Shown here piece by piece: positions 35,001 through 49,688 of a stretch of DNA of 64,000 nucleotides. The DNA is from Petrolisthes cinctipes. Taxonomy: Eukaryota; Arthropoda; Malacostraca; Decapoda; Porcellanidae. Under the pieces are notes generated by a model. That model saw only the letters and a list, made by a program, of their open reading frames with translations. It had not been told where the DNA came from and did no database searches. Where the stretch lies: positions 4,601,501 to 4,665,500 of the forward strand of contig JAWQEG010000286.1 in NCBI GenBank assembly GCA_033782935.1, in the 5' to 3' direction. The position numbers and the translations under genes are program-made. Within the stretch, counting starts at the first letter, position 1; each line of letters begins with the position of its first letter.

Positions 35001-38000
35001 TTAGAGTATTTTCAAAATACATGCTCAAAACATACTGAAAATCGATATTTTAGGTGCACAAAAGTCGATATGTGCATGCATCTTCAGTACCCGTTTATAT
35101 CTCAAATTCAGGCTCAAAACACCCGAAAATTCAATATTTTGGGGTCCCAGAAGCAATCTGTACATGCCTACTCAGTGTTAGAGTATTTTCAAAATACAGG
35201 CCCAAAACATGCTGAAAATCGATATTTTAGATGCCCAAAGTCAATATGTGCATGTATCTTCTGTACCCGTTTATATCTCAAATTCAGGCTCAAAACACCC
35301 GAAAATTCAATATTTTGGGGTCCCAGAAGCAATCTGTACATGCCTACACAGTGCTAGAATATTTTCAAAATATGGGCTAAAAACATGCTAAAAATCGACA
35401 TTTTAGGTGCCAAAAAATCGATATCTCAAATTCAGTCCCAAAACACCCGAAAATTCGATATTTAGAGGTCCCAGAAGGTATCTGTACATGCCTACTCCGT
35501 GTTAGAGTATTTTCAAAATACAGGCCAAAAAAATACTGAAAATCGATCTTTTAGGTGCACAAAAGTCGATATGTGCATACATCTTCTGTACCCGTTTATA
35601 TCTCAAATTCTGGCCCTAAACACCCGAAAATTCGATATTTTGGGGTCCCAGAAGCGATCTGTACATGCCTACTCCGTGTTAGAGTATTTTCAAAATTCAG
35701 GCCCAAAACATGCTGAAAATCGATATTTTTGGTGCCCAAAGTCAATATGTGCATGTATCTTCTGTACCCGTTTATATCTCAAATTCAGGCTCAAAACACC
35801 CGAAAATTCAATATTTTCGGGTCCCAGAAGCAATCTGTACAGTGCTAGAATATTTTCAAAATATAGGCTAAAAACATGCTAAAAATCGATCTTTTAGGTG
35901 CCAAAAAGTCGATATCTCAAATTCAGTCCCAAAACACCCGAAAATTCGATATTTAGGGGTCCCAGAAGCGATCTGTACATGCCTACTCCGTGTTAGAGTA
36001 TTTTCAAAATACATGCTCAAAACATATTGAAAATCGATCTTTTAGGTGCACAAAAGTCGATATGTGCATGCATCTTCAGTACCCGTTTATATCTCAAATT
36101 CAGGCTCAAAACACCCGAAAATTCAATATTTTGGGGTCCCAGAAGCAATCTGTACATGCCTACTCAGTGTTAGAGTATTTTCAAAATACAGGCCCAAAAC
36201 ATGCTGAAAATCGATATTTTAGATGCCCAAAGTCAATATGTGCATGTATCTTCTGTACCCGTTTATATCTCAAATTCAGGCTCAAAACACCCGAAAATTC
36301 AATATTTTGGGGTCCCAGAAGCAATCTGTACATGCCTACACAGTGCTAGAATATTTTCAAAATATAGGCTAAAAACATGCAAAAAATCCACATTTTAGGT
36401 GCCAAAAAATCGATATCTCAAATTCAGTCCCATAACACCCGAAAATTCGATATTTAGAGGTCCCAGAAGGTATCTGTTCATGCCTACTCCGTGTTAGAGT
36501 ATTTTCAAAATACAGGCCAAAAAAATACTGAAAATCGATCTTTTAGGTGCCCAAAAGTCGATATGTGCATACATCTTCTGTACCCGTTTATATCTCAAAT
36601 TCTGGCCCTAAACACCCGCAAATTCGATATTTTGCGGTCCCAGAAGCGATCTGTACATGCCTACTCCGTGTTAGAGTATTTTCAAAATTCAGGCCCAAAA
36701 CATGCTGAAAATCGATATTTTTGGTGCCCAAAGTCAATATGTGCATGTATCTTCTGTACCCGTTTATATCTCAAATTCAGGCTCAAAACACCCGAAAATT
36801 CAATATTTTGGGGTCCCAGAAGCAATCTGTACAGTGCTAGAATATTTTCAAAATATAGGCTAAAAACATGCTAAAAATCGATCTTTTAGGTGCCAAAAAG
36901 TCGATATCTCAAATTCAGTCCCAAAACACCCGAAAATTCGATATTTAGGGGTCCCAGAAGCGATCTGTACATGCCTACTCCGTGTTAGAGTATTTTCAAA
37001 ATACATGCTCAAAACATACTGAAAATCGATATTTTAGGTGCACAAAAGTCGATATGTGCATGCATCTTCAGTACCCGTTTATATCTCAAATTCAGGCTCA
37101 AAACACCCGAAAATTCAATATTTTGGGGTCCCAGAAGCAATCTGTACATGCCTACTCAGTGTTAGAGTATTTTCAAAATACAGGCCCAAAACATGCTGAA
37201 AATCGATATTTTAGATGCCCAAAGTCAATATGTGCATGTATCTTCTGTACCCGTTTATATCTCAAATTCAGGCTCAAAACACCCGAAAATTCAATATTTT
37301 GGGGTCCCAGAAGCAATCTGTACATGCCTACACAGTGCTAGAATATTTTCAAAATATAGGCTAAAAACATGCTAAAAATCGACATTTTAGGTGCCAAAAA
37401 ATCGATATATCAAATTCAGTCCCAAAACACCCGAAAATTCGATATTTAGAGGTCCCAGAAGGTATCTGTACATGCCTACTCCGTGTTAGAGTATTTTCAA
37501 AATACAGGCCAAAAAAATACTGAAAATCGATCTTTTAGGTGCACAAAAGTCGATATGTGCATACATCTTCTGTACCCGTTTATATCTCAAATTCTGGCCC
37601 TAAACACCAGAAAATTCGATATTTTGGGGTCCCAGAAGCGATCTGTACATGCCTACTCCGTGTTAGAGTATTTTCAAAATTCAGGCCCAAAACATGCTGA
37701 AAATCGATATTTTTGGTGCCCAAAGTCAATATGTGCATGTATCTTCTGTACCCGTTTATATCTCAAATTCAGGCTCAAAACACCCGAAAATTCAATATTT
37801 TGGGGTCCCAGAAGCAATCTGTACAGTGCTAGAATATTTTCAAAATATAGGCTAAAAACATGCTAAAAATCGATCTTTTAGGTGCCAAAAAGTCGATATC
37901 TCAAATGCAGTCCCAAAACACCCGAAAATTCGATATTTAGGGGTCCCAGAAGCGATCTGTACATGCCTACTCCGTGTTAGAGTATTTTCAAAATACATGC

Positions 38001-38474
38001 TCAAAACATATTGAAAATCGATCTATTAGGTGCACAAAAGTCGATATGTGCATGCATCTTCAGTACCCGTTTATATCTCAAATTCAGGCTCAAAACACCC
38101 GAAAATTCAATATTTTGGGGTCCCAGAAGCAATCTGTACATGCCTACTCAGTGTTAGAGTATTTTCAAAATACAGGCCCAAAACATGCTGAAAATCGATA
38201 TTTTAGATGCCCAAAGTCAATATGTGCATGTATCTTCTGTACCCGTTTATATCTCAAATTCAGGCTCAAAACACCCGAAAATTCAATATTTTGGGGTCCC
38301 AGAAGCAATCTGTACATGCCTACACAGTGCTAGAATATTTTCAAAATATAGGCTAAAAACATGCTAAAAATCGACATTTTAGGTGCCAAAAAATCGATAT
38401 CTCAAATTCAGTCCCAAAACACCCGAAAATTCGATATTTAGAGGTCCCAGAAGGTATCTGTACATGCCTACTCC
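32023..38474 (+). repeat. Six full-length HORs and an A-B-C trimer
   Basis: Units start at 32023, 33015, 34007 (991 bp), 34998, 35990 and 36982; 37974-38474 is the A-B-C of the next unit. The 991-bp unit has lost one base in B (GGCCCAAAAATGC near 34214). The short monomer of 36982 has lost its GATATC site (GATATATC near 37404). The A of 37974 has CGATCTATTAGG (A at 38025). The last F before 34998 has TTTTAGATGCC near 34901. Confidence 0.88.
34007..37973 (+). repeat. Two copies of a double HOR (1,983 and 1,984 bp)
   Basis: 34007-35989 and 35990-37973 repeat the same order of HOR variants. The order is: A with ACATATTG; C ending TCTGTTCATG; D of the CCGCAAA/TGCGG subtype; A with CGATATTTTAGGTGCAC; D with GGTGCACAAAAG. 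The same order is seen at 43424-45406 and, disturbed, at 62455-64000. This supports a second-level unit of about 1,984 bp (12 monomers). Confidence 0.75.
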
Positions 38475-39456
38475 GTGTTAGAGTATTTTCAAAATACAGG
38501 CCAAAAAAATACTGAAAATCGATCTTTTAGGTGCCCAAAAGTCGATATGTGCATACATCTTCTGTACCCGTTTATATCTCAAATTCTGGCCCTAAACACC
38601 CGCAAATTCGATATTTTGCGGTCCCAGAAGCGATCTGTACATGCCTACTCCGTGTTAGAGTATTTTCAAAATTCAGGCCCAAAACATGCTGAAAATCGAT
38701 ATTTTTGGTGCCCAAAGTCAATATGTGCATGTATCTTCTGTACCCGTTTATATCTCAAATTCAGGTTCAAAACACCCGACAATTCAATATTTTGGGGTCC
38801 CAGAAGCAATCTGTACAGTGCTAGAATATTTTCAAAATATAGGCTAAAAACATGCTAAAAATCGACATTTTAGGTGCCAAAAAATCGATATCTCAAATTC
38901 AGTCCCAAAACACCCGAAAATTCGATATTTAGAGGTCCCAGAAGGTATCTGTACATGCCTACTCCGTGTTAGAGTATTTTCAAAATACAGGCCAAAAAAA
39001 TACTGAAAATCGATCTTTTAGGTGCCCAAAAGTCGATATGTGCATACATCTTCTGTACCCGTTTATATCTCAAATTCTGGCCCTAAACACCCGCAAATTC
39101 GATATTTTGCGGTCCCAGAAGCGATCTGTACATGCCTACTCCGTGTTAGAGTATTTTCAAAATTCAGGCCCAAAACATGCTGAAAATCGATATTTTTGGT
39201 GCCCAAAGTCAATATGTGCATGTATCTTCTGTACCCGTTTATATCTCAAATTCAGGCTCAAAACACCCGACAATTCAATATTTTGGGGTCCCAGAAGCAA
39301 TCTGTACAGTGCTAGAATATTTTCAAAATATAGGCTAAAAACATGCTAAAAATCGATCTTTTAGGTGCCAAAAAGTCGATATCTCAAATTCAGTCCCAAA
39401 ACACCCGAAAATTCGATATTTAGGGGTCCCAGAAGCGATCTGTACATGCCTACTCC
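38475..39456 (+). repeat. Two successive D-E trimers (D-E-F/C then D-E-F)
   Basis: 38475-38965 is D-E followed by a short monomer that has the E-type entry (CTGTACAGTGC) but C sequence (CGACATTTT, TTTAGAGGTCCC, GAAGGTATCTG). It therefore leads into another D (38966) instead of A. Both E monomers have CACCCGACAATTC. The first also has CAGGTTCAAAAC (T at 38766), which recurs at 48183. Confidence 0.87.
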
Positions 39457-42400
39457 GTGTTAGAGTATTTTCAAAATACATGCTCAAAACATATTGAAAA
39501 TCGATCTTTTAGGTGCACAAAAGTCGATATGTGCATGCATCTTCAGTACCCGTTTATATCTCAAATTCAGGCTCAAAACACCCGAAAATTCAATATTTTG
39601 GGGTCCCAGAAGCAATCTGTACATGCCTACTCAGTGTTAGAGTATTTTCAAAATACAGGCCCAAAACATGCTGAAAATCGATATTTTAGATGCCCAAAGT
39701 CAATATGTGCATGTATCTTCTGTACCCGTTTATATCTCAAATTCAGGCTCAAAACACCCGAAAATTCAATATTTTGGGGTCCCAGAAGCAATCTGTACAT
39801 GCCTACACAGTGCTAGAATATTTTCAAAATATAGGCTAAAAACATGCTAAAAATCGACATTTTAGGTGCCAAAAAATCGATATCTCAAATTCAGTCCCAA
39901 AACACCCGAAAATTCGATATTTAGAGGTCCCAGAAGGTATCTGTACATGCCTACTCCGTGTTAGAGTATTTTCAAAATACAGGCCAAAAAAATACTGAAA
40001 ATCGATCTTTTAGGTGCCCAAAAGTCGATATGTGCATACATCTTCTGTACCCGTTTATATCTCAAATTCTGGCCCTAAACACCCGCAAATTCGATATTTT
40101 GCGGTCCCAGAAGCGATCTGTACATGCCTACTCCGTGTTAGAGTATTTTCAAAATTCAGGCCCAAAACATGCTGAAAATCGATATTTTTGGTGCCCAAAG
40201 TCAATATGTGCATGTATCTTCTGTACCCGTTTATATCTCAAATTCAGGCTCAAAACACCCGAAAATTCAATATTTTGGGGTCCCAGAAGCAATCTGTACA
40301 GTGCTAGAATATTTTCAAAATATAGGCTAAAAACATGCTAAAAATCGATCTTTTAGGTGCCAAAAAGTCGATATCTCAAATTCAGTCCCAAAACACCCGA
40401 AAATTCGATATTTAGGGGTCCCAGAAGCGATCTGTACATGCCTACTCCGTGTTAGAGTATTTTCAAAATACATGCTCAAAACATACTGAAAATCGATCTT
40501 TTAGGTGCACAAAAGTCGATATGTGCATGCATCTTCAGTACCCGTTTATATCTCAAATTCAGGCTCAAAACACCCGAAAATTCAACATTTTGGGGTCCCA
40601 GAAGCAATCTGTACATGCCTACTCAGTGTTAGAGTATTTTCAAAATACAGGCCCAAAACATGCTGAAAATCGATATTTTAGATGCCCAAAGTCAATATGT
40701 GCATGTATCTTCTGTACCCGTTTATATCTCAAATTCAGGCTCAAAACACCCGAAAATTCAATATTTTGGGGTCCCAAAAGCAATCTGTACATGCCTACAC
40801 AGTGCTAGAATATTTTCAAAATATAGGCTAAAAACATGCTAAAAATCGACATTTTAGGTGCCAAAAAATCGATATCTCAAATTCAGTCCCAAAACACCCG
40901 AAAATTCGATATTTAGAGGTCCCAGAAGTATCTGTACATGCCTACTCCGTGTTAGAGTATTTTCAAAATACAGGCCAAAAAAATACTGAAAATCGATCTT
41001 TTAGGTGCCCAAAAGTCGATATGTGCATACATCTTCTGTACCCGTTTATATCTCAAATTCTGGCCCTAAACACCCGAAAATTCGATATTTCGGGGTCCCA
41101 GAAGCGATCTGTACATGCCTACTCCGTGTTAGAGTATTTTCAAAATTCAGGCCCAAAACATGCTGAAAATCGATATTTTTGGTGCCCAAAGTCAATATGT
41201 GCATGTATCTTCTGTACCCGTTTATATCTCAAATTCAGGCTCAAAACACCCGAAAATTCAATATTTTGGGGTCCCAGAAGCAATCTGTACAGTGCTAGAA
41301 TATTTTCAAAATATAGGCTAAAAACATGCTAAAAATCGATCTTTTAGGTGCCAAAAAGTCGATATCTCAAATTCAGTCCCAAAACACCCGAAAATTCGAT
41401 ATTTAGGGGTCCCAGAAGCGATCTGTACATGCCTACTCCGTGTTAGAGTATTTTCAAAATACATGCTCAAAACATACTGAAAATCGATCTTTTAGGTGCA
41501 CAAAAGTCGATATGTGCATGCATCTTCAGTACCCGTTTATATCTCAAATTCAGGCTCAAAACACCCGAAAATTCAATATTTTGGGGTCCCAGAAGCAATC
41601 TGTACATGCCTACTCAGTGTTAGAGTATTTTCAAAATACAAGCCCAAAACATGCTGAAAATCGATATTTTAGATGCCCAAAGTCAATATGTGCATGTATC
41701 TTCTGTACCCGTTTATATCTCAAATTCAGGCTCAAAACACCCGAAAATTCAATATTTTGGGGTCCCAGAAGCAATCTGTACATGCCTACACAGTGCTAGA
41801 ATATTTTCAAAATATAGGCTAAAAACATGCTAAAAATCGACATTTTAGGTGCCAAAAAATCGATATCTCAAATTCAGTCCCAAAACACCCGTAAATTCGA
41901 TATTTAGAGGTCCCAGAAGGTATCTGTACATGCCTACTCCGTGTTAGAGTATTTTCAAAATACAGGCCAAAAAAATACTGAAAATCGATCTTTTAGGTGC
42001 CCAAAAGTCGATATGTGCATACATTTTCTGTACCCGTTTATATCTCAAATTCTGGCCCTAAACACCCGCAAATTCGATATTTTGCGGTCCCAGAAGCGAT
42101 CTGTACATGCCTACTCCGTGTTAGAGTATTTTCAAAATTCAGGCCCAAAACATGCTGAAAATCGATATTTTTGGTGCCCAAAGTCAATATGTGCATGTAT
42201 CTTCTGTACCCGTTTATATCTCAAATTCAGGCTCAAAACACCCGACAATTCAATATTTTGGGGTCCCAGAAGCAATCTGTACAGTGCTAGAATATTTTCA
42301 AAATATAGGCTAAAAACATGCTAAAAATCGATCTTTTAGGTGCCAAAAAGTCGATATCTCAAATTCAGTCCCAAAACACCCGAAAATTCGATATTTAGGG

Positions 42401-45400
42401 GTCCCAGAAGCGATCTGTACATGCCTACTCCGTGTTAGAGTATTTTCAAAATACATGCTCAAAACATACTGAAAATCGATCTTTTAGGTGCACAAAAGTC
42501 GATATGTGCATGCATCTTCAGTACCCGTTTATATCTCAAATTCAGGCTCAAAACACCCGAAAATTCAATATTTTGGGGTCCCAGAAGCAATCTGTACATG
42601 CCTACTCAGTGTTAGAGTATTTTCAAAATACAGGCCCAAAACATGCTGAAAATCGATATTTTAGATGCCCAAAGTCAATATGTGCATGTATCTTCTGTAC
42701 CCGTTTATATCTCAAATTCAGGCTCAAAACACCCGAAAATTCAATATTTTGGGGTCCCAGAAGCAATCTGTACATGCCTACACAGTGCTAGAATATTTTC
42801 AAAATATAGGCTAAAAACATGCTAAAAATCGACATTTTAGGTGCCAAAAAATCGATATCTCAAATTCAGTCCCAAAACACCCGAAAATTCGATATTTAGA
42901 GGTCCCAGAAGGTATCTGTACATGCCTACTCCGTGTTAGAGTATTTTCAAAATACAGGCCAAAAAAATACTGAAAATCGATCTTTTAGGTGCCCAAAAGT
43001 CGATATGTGCATACATCTTCTGTACCCGTTTATATCTCAAATTCTGGCCCTAAACACCCGCAAATTCGATATTTTGCGATCCCAGAAGCGATCTGTACAT
43101 GCCTACTCCGTGTTAGAGTATTTTCAAAATTCAGGCCCAAAACATGCTGAAAATCGATATTTTTGGTGCCCAAAGTCAATATGTGCATGTATCTTCTGTA
43201 CCCGTTTATATCTCAAATTCAGGCTCAAAACACCCGAAAATTCAATATTTTGGGGTCCCAGAAGCAATCTGTACAGTGCTAGAATATTTTCAAAATATAG
43301 GCTAAAAACATGCTAAAAATCGATCTTTTAGGTGCCAAAAAGTCGATATCTCAAATTCAGTCCCAAAACACCCGAAAATTCGATATTTAGGGGTCCCAGA
43401 AGCGATCTGTACATGCCTACTCCGTGTTAGAGTATTTTCAAAATACATGCTCAAAACATATTGAAAATCGATCTTTTAGGTGCACAAAAGTCGATATGTG
43501 CATGCATCTTCAGTACCCGTTTATATCTCAAATTCAGGCTCAAAACACCCGAAAATTCAATATTTTGGGGTCCCAGAAGCAATCTGTACATGCCTACTCA
43601 GTGTTAGAGTATTTTCAAAATACAAGCCCAAAACATGCTGAAAATCGATATTTTAGATGCCCAAAGTCAATATGTGCATGTATCTTCTGTACCCGTTTAT
43701 ATCTCAAATTCAGGCTCAAAACACCCGAAAATTCAATATTTTGGGGTCCCAGAAGCAATCTGTACATGCCTACACAGTGCTAGAATATTTTCAAAATATA
43801 GGCTAAAAACATGCTAAAAATCGACATTTTAGGTGCCAAAAAATCGATATCTCAAATTCAGTCCCAAAACACCCGAAAATTCGATATTTAGAGGTCCCAG
43901 AAGGTATCTGTTCATGCCTACTCCGTGTTAGGGTATTTTCAAAATACAGGCCAAAAAAATACTGAAAATCGATCTTTTAGGTGCCCAAAAGTCGATATGT
44001 GCATACATCTTCTGTACCCGTTTATATCTCAAATTCTGGCCCTAAACACCCGCAAATTCGATATTTTGCGGTCCCAGAAGCGATCTGTACATGCCTACTC
44101 CGTGTTAGAGTATTTTCAAAATTCAGGACCAAAACATGCTGAAAATCGATATTTTTGGTGCCCAAAGTCAATATGTGCACGTATCTTCTGTACCCGTTTA
44201 TATCTCAAATTCAGGCTCAAAACACCCGAAAATTCAATATTTTGGGGTCCCAGAAGCAATCTGTACAGTGCTAGAATATTTTCAAAATATAGGCTAAAAA
44301 CATGCTAAAAATCGATCTTTTAGGTGCCAAAAAGTCGATATCTCAAATTCAGTCCCAAAACACCCGAAAATTCGATATTTAGGGGTCCCAGAAGCGATCT
44401 GTACATGCCTACTCCGTGTTAGAGTATTTTCAAAATACATGCTCAAAACATACTGAAAATCGATATTTTAGGTGCACAAAAGTCGATATGTGCATGCATC
44501 TTCAGTACCCGTTTATATCTCAAATTCAGGCTCAAAACACCCGAAAATTCAATATTTTGGGGTCCCAGAAGCAATCTGTACATGCCTACTCAGTGTTAGA
44601 GTATTTTCAAAATACAGGCCCAAAACATGCTGAAAATCGATATTTTAGATGCCCAAAGTCAATATGTGCATGTATCTTCTGTACCCGTTTATATCTCAAA
44701 TTCAGGCTCAAAACACCCGAAAATTCAATATTTTGGGGTCCCAGAAGCAATCTGTACATGCCTACACAGTGCTAGAATATTTTCAAAATATAGGCTAAAA
44801 ACATGCTAAAAATCGACATTTTAGGTGCCAAAAAATCGATATCTCAAATTCAGTCCCAAAACACCCGAAAATTCGATATTTAGAGGTCCCAGAAGGTATC
44901 TGTACATGCCTACTCCGTGTTAGAGTATTTTCAAAATACAGGCCAAAAAAATACTGAAAATCGATCTTTTAGGTGCACAAAAGTCGATATGTGCATACAT
45001 CTTCTGTACCCGTTTATATCTCAAATTCTGGCCCTAAATCCCGAAAATTCGATATTTTGGGGTCCCAGAAGCGATCTGTACATGCCTACTCCGTGTTAGA
45101 GTATTTTCAAAATTCAGGCCCAAAACATGCTGAAAATCGATATTTTTGGTGCCAAAAGTCAATATGTGCATGAATCTTCTGTACCCGTTTATATCTCAAA
45201 TTCAGGCTCAAAATACCCGAAAATTCAATATTTTGGGGTCCCAGAAGCAATCTGTACAGTGCTAGAATATTTTCAAAATATAGGCTAAAAACATGCTAAA
45301 AATCGATCCTTTAGGTGCCAAAAAGTCGATATCTCAAATTCATTCCCAAAACACCCGAAAATTCGATATTTAGGGGTCCCAGAAGCGATCTGTACATGCC

Positions 45401-47390
45401 TACTCCGTGTTAGAGTATTTTCAAAATACATGCTCAAAACATATTGAAAATCGATCTTTTAGGTGCACAAAAGTCGATATGTGCATGCATCTTCAGTACC
45501 CGTTTATATCTCAAATTCAGGCTCAAAACACTCGAAAATTCAATATTTTGGGGTCCCAGAAGCAATTTGTACATGCCTACTCAGTGTTAGAGTATTTTCA
45601 AAATACAGGCCCAAAACATGCTGAAAATCGATATTTTAGATGCCCAAAGTCAATATGTGCATGTATCTTCTGTACCCGTTTATATCTCAAATTCAGGCTC
45701 AAAACACCCGAAAATTCAATATTTTGGGGTCCCAGAAGCAATCTGTACATGCCTACACAGTGCTAGAATATTTTCAAAATATAGGCTAAAAACATTCTAA
45801 AAATCGACATTTTAGGTGCCAAAAAATCGATATCTCAAATTCAGTCCCAAAACACCCGAAAATTCGATATTTAGAGGTCCCAGAAGGTATCTGTACATGC
45901 CTACTCCGTGTTAGAGTATTTTCAAAATACAGGCCAAAAAAATACTGAAAATCGATCTTTTAGGTGCCCAAAAGTCGATATGTGCATACATCTTCTGTAC
46001 CCGTTTATATCTCAAATTCTGGCCCTAAACACACGCAAATTCGATATTTTGCGGTCCCAGAAGCGATCTGTACATGCCTACTCCGTGTTAGAGTATTTTC
46101 AAAATTCAGGCCCAAAACATGCTGAAAATCGATATTTTTGGTGCCCAAAGTCAATATGTGCATGTATCTTCTGTACCCGTTTATATCTCAAATTCAGGCT
46201 CAAAACACCCGAAAATTCAATATTTTGGGGTCCCAGAAGCAATCTGTACAGTGCTAGAATATTTTCAAAATATAGGCTAAAAACATGCTAAAAATCGATC
46301 TTTTAGGTGCCAAAAAGTCGATATCTCAAATTCAGTCCCAAAACACCCGAAAATTCGATATTTAGGGGTCCCAGAAGCGATCTGTACATGCCTACTCCGT
46401 GTTAGAGTATTTTCAAAATACATGCTCAAAACATACTGAAAATCGATCTTTTAGGTGCACAAAAGTCGATATGTGCATGCATCTTCAGTACCCGTTTATA
46501 TCTCAAATTCAGGCTCAAAACACCCGAAAATTCAATATTTTGGGGTCCCAGAAGCAATCTGTACATGCCTACTCAGTGTTAGAGTATTTTCAAAATACAG
46601 GCCCAAAACATGCTGAAAATCGATATTTTAGATGCCCAAAGTCAATATGTGCATGTATCTTCTGTACCCGTTTATATCTCAAATTCAGGCTCAAAACACC
46701 CGAAAATTCAATATTTTGGGGTCCCAGAAGCAATCTGTACATGCCTACACAGTGCTAGAATATTTTCAAAATATAGGCTAAAAACATGCTAAAAATCGAC
46801 ATTTTAGGTGCCAAAAAATCGATATCTCAAATTCAGTCCCAAAACACCCGAAAATTCGATATTTAGAGGTCCCAGAAGGTATCTGTACATGCCTACTCCG
46901 TGTTAGAGTATTTTCAAAATACAGGCCAAAAAAATACTGAAAATCGATCTTTTAGGTGCCCAAAAGTCGATATGTGCATACATCTTCTGTACCCGTTTAT
47001 ATCTCAAATTCTGGCCCTAAACACCCGAAAATTCGATATTTTGGGGTCCCAGAAGCGATCTGTACATGCCTACTCCGTGTTAGAGTATTTTCAAAATTCA
47101 GGCCCAAAACATGCTGAAAATCGATATTTTTGGTGCCCAAAGTCAATATGTGCATGTATCTTCTGTACCCGTTTATATCTCAAATTCAGGCTCAAAACAC
47201 CCGAAAATTCAATATTTTGGGGTCCCAGAAGCAATCTGTACAGTGCTAGAATATTTTCAAAATATAGGCTAAAAACATGCTAAAAATCGATCTTTTAGGT
47301 GCCAAAAAGTCGATATCTCAAATTCAGTCCCAAAACACCCGAAAATTCGATATTTAGGGGTCCCAGAAGCGATCTGTACATGCCTACTCC
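39457..47390 (+). repeat. Eight full-length HORs
   Basis: Units start at 39457, 40449 (991 bp), 41440, 42432, 43424, 44416 (991 bp), 45407 and 46399. The first 991-bp unit has lost one G in GAAGTATCTG near 40928 and has GTCCCAAAAGCAATC near 40778. The D of 44917 has CCCTAAATCCCG, a small deletion near 45038. The E that follows has GTGCCAAAAGTC and GCATGAATC near 45155-45173. The C of 45407 has ACATTCTAAAA (T at 45796), also found at 56892. Confidence 0.87.
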
Positions 47391-48382
47391 GTGTTAGAGT
47401 ATTTTCAAAATACATGCTCAAAACATATTGAAAATCGATCTATTAGGTGCACAAAAGTCGATATGTGCATGCATCTTCAGTACCCGTTTATATCTCAAAT
47501 TCAGGCTCAAAACACCCGAAAATTCAATATTTTGGGGTCCCAGAAGCAATCTGTACATGCCTACTCAGTGTTAGAGTATTTTCAAAATACAGGCCCAAAA
47601 CATGCTGAAAATCGATATTTTAGATGCCCAAAGTCAATATGTGCATGTATCTTCTGTACCCGTTTATATCTCAAATTCAGGCTCAAAACACCCGAAAATT
47701 CAATATTTTGGGGTCCCAGAAGCAATCTGTACATGCCTACACAGTGCTAGAATATTTTCAAAATATAGGCTAAAAACATGCTAAAAATCGACATTTTAGG
47801 TGCCAAAAAATCGATATCTCAAATTCAGTCCCAAAACACCCTTAAATTCGATATTTAGAGGTCCCAGAAGGTATCTGTACATGCCTACTCCGTGTTAGAG
47901 TATTTTCAAAATACAGGCCAAAAAAATACTGAAAATCGATCTTTTAGGTGCCCAAAAGTCGATATGTGCATACATCTTCTGTACCCGTTTATATCTCAAA
48001 TTCTGGCCCTAAACACCCGCAAATTCGATATTTTGCGGTCCCAGAAGCGATCTGTACATGCCTACTCCGTGTTAGAGTATTTTCAAAATTCAGGCCCAAA
48101 ACATGCTGAAAATCGATATTTTTGGTGCCCAAAGTCAATATGTGCATGTATCTTCTGTACCCGTTTATATCTCAAATTCAGGTTCAAAACACCCGACAAT
48201 TCAATATTTTGGGGTCCCAGAAGCAATCTGTACAGTGCTAGAATATTTTCAAAATATAGGCTAAAAACATGCTAAAAATCGACATTTTAGGTGCCAAAAA
48301 ATCGATATCTCAAATTCAGTCCCAAAACACCCGAAAATTCGATATTTAGAGGTCCCAGAAGGTATCTGTACATGCCTACTCC
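47391..48382 (+). repeat. HOR copied from 37974 (offset 9,417 bp)
   Basis: A-B-C-D-E-F/C, 992 bp. It shares with 37974-38965 the private A at 47442 (38025), T at 48183 (38766), CGACAATTC just after it, and the F/C short monomer. It differs in C, which has ACACCCTTAAATTC near 47840. The match is lost after about 48360. Confidence 0.82.
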
Positions 48383-49688
48383 GTGTTAGAGTATTTTCAA
48401 AATACAGGCCAAAAAAATACTGAAAATCGATCTTTTAGGTGCCCAAAAGTCGATATGTGCATACATCTTCTGTACCCGTTTATATCTCAAATTCTGGCCC
48501 TAAACACCCGAAAATTCGATATTTCGGGGTCCCAGAAGCGATCTGTACATGCCTACTCCGTGTTAGAGTATTTTCAAAATTCAGGCCCAAAACATGCTGA
48601 AAATCGATATTTTTGGTGCCCAAAGTCAATATGTGCATGTATCTTCTGTACCCGTTTATATCTCAAATTCAGGCTCAAAACACCCGAAAATTCAATATTT
48701 TGGGGTCCCAGAAGCAATCTGTACAGTGCTAGAATATTTTCAAAATATAGGCTAAAAACATGCTAAAAATCGATCTTTTAGGTGCCAAAAAGTCGATATC
48801 TCAAATTCAGTCCCAAAACACCCGAAAATTCGATATTTAGGGGTCCCAGAAGCGATCTGTACATGCCTACTCCGTGATAGAGTATTTTCAAAATACATGC
48901 TCAAAACATACTGAAAATCGATCTTTTAGGTGCACAAAAGTCGATATGTGCATGCATCTTCAGTACCCGTTTATATCTCAAATTCAGGCTCAAAACACCC
49001 GAAAATTCAATATTTTGGGGTCCTAGAAGCAATCTGTACATGCCTACACAGTGCTAGAATATTTTCAAAATATAGGCTAAAAACATGCTAAAAATCGACA
49101 TTTTAGGTGCCAAAAAATCGATATCTCAAATTCAGTCCCAAAACACCCGAAAATTCGATATTTAGAGGTCCCAGAAGTATCTGTACATGCCTACTCCGTG
49201 TTAGAGTATTTTCAAAATACAGGCCAAAAAAATACTGAAAATCGATCTTTTAGGTGCCCAAAAGTCGATATGTGCATACATCTTCTGTACCCGTTTATAT
49301 CTCAAATTCTGGCCCTAAACACCCGAAAATTCGATATTTCGGGGTCCCAGAAGCGATCTGTACATGCCTACTCCGTGTTAGAGTATTTTCAAAATTCAGG
49401 CCCAAAACATGCTGAAAATCGATATTTTTGGTGCCCAAAGTCAATATGTGCATGTATCTTCTGTACCCGTTTATATCTCAAATTCAGGCTCAAAACACCC
49501 GAAAATTCAATATTTTGGGGTCCCAGAAGCAATCTGTACAGTGCTAGAATATTTTCAAAATATAGGCTAAAAACATGCTAAAAATCGATCTTTTAGGTGC
49601 CAAAAAGTCGATATCTCAAATTCAGTCCCAAAACACCCGAAAATTCGATATTTAGGGGTCCCAGAAGCGATCTGTACATGCCTACTCC
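48383..49688 (+). repeat. Extra D-E-F trimer, then a contracted HOR
   Basis: 48383-48873 is D-E-F following another D-E trimer. Its D has ATATTTCGGGGTCCC, as at 41091. 48874-49197 is a 324-bp A/B-C block with GTGATAGAG at its start, TCCTAGAAGC near 49023 and the one-base deletion GAAGTATCTG. 49198-49688 is a normal-length D-E-F with the same ATATTTCGGGG marker (C at 49340). Confidence 0.86.
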
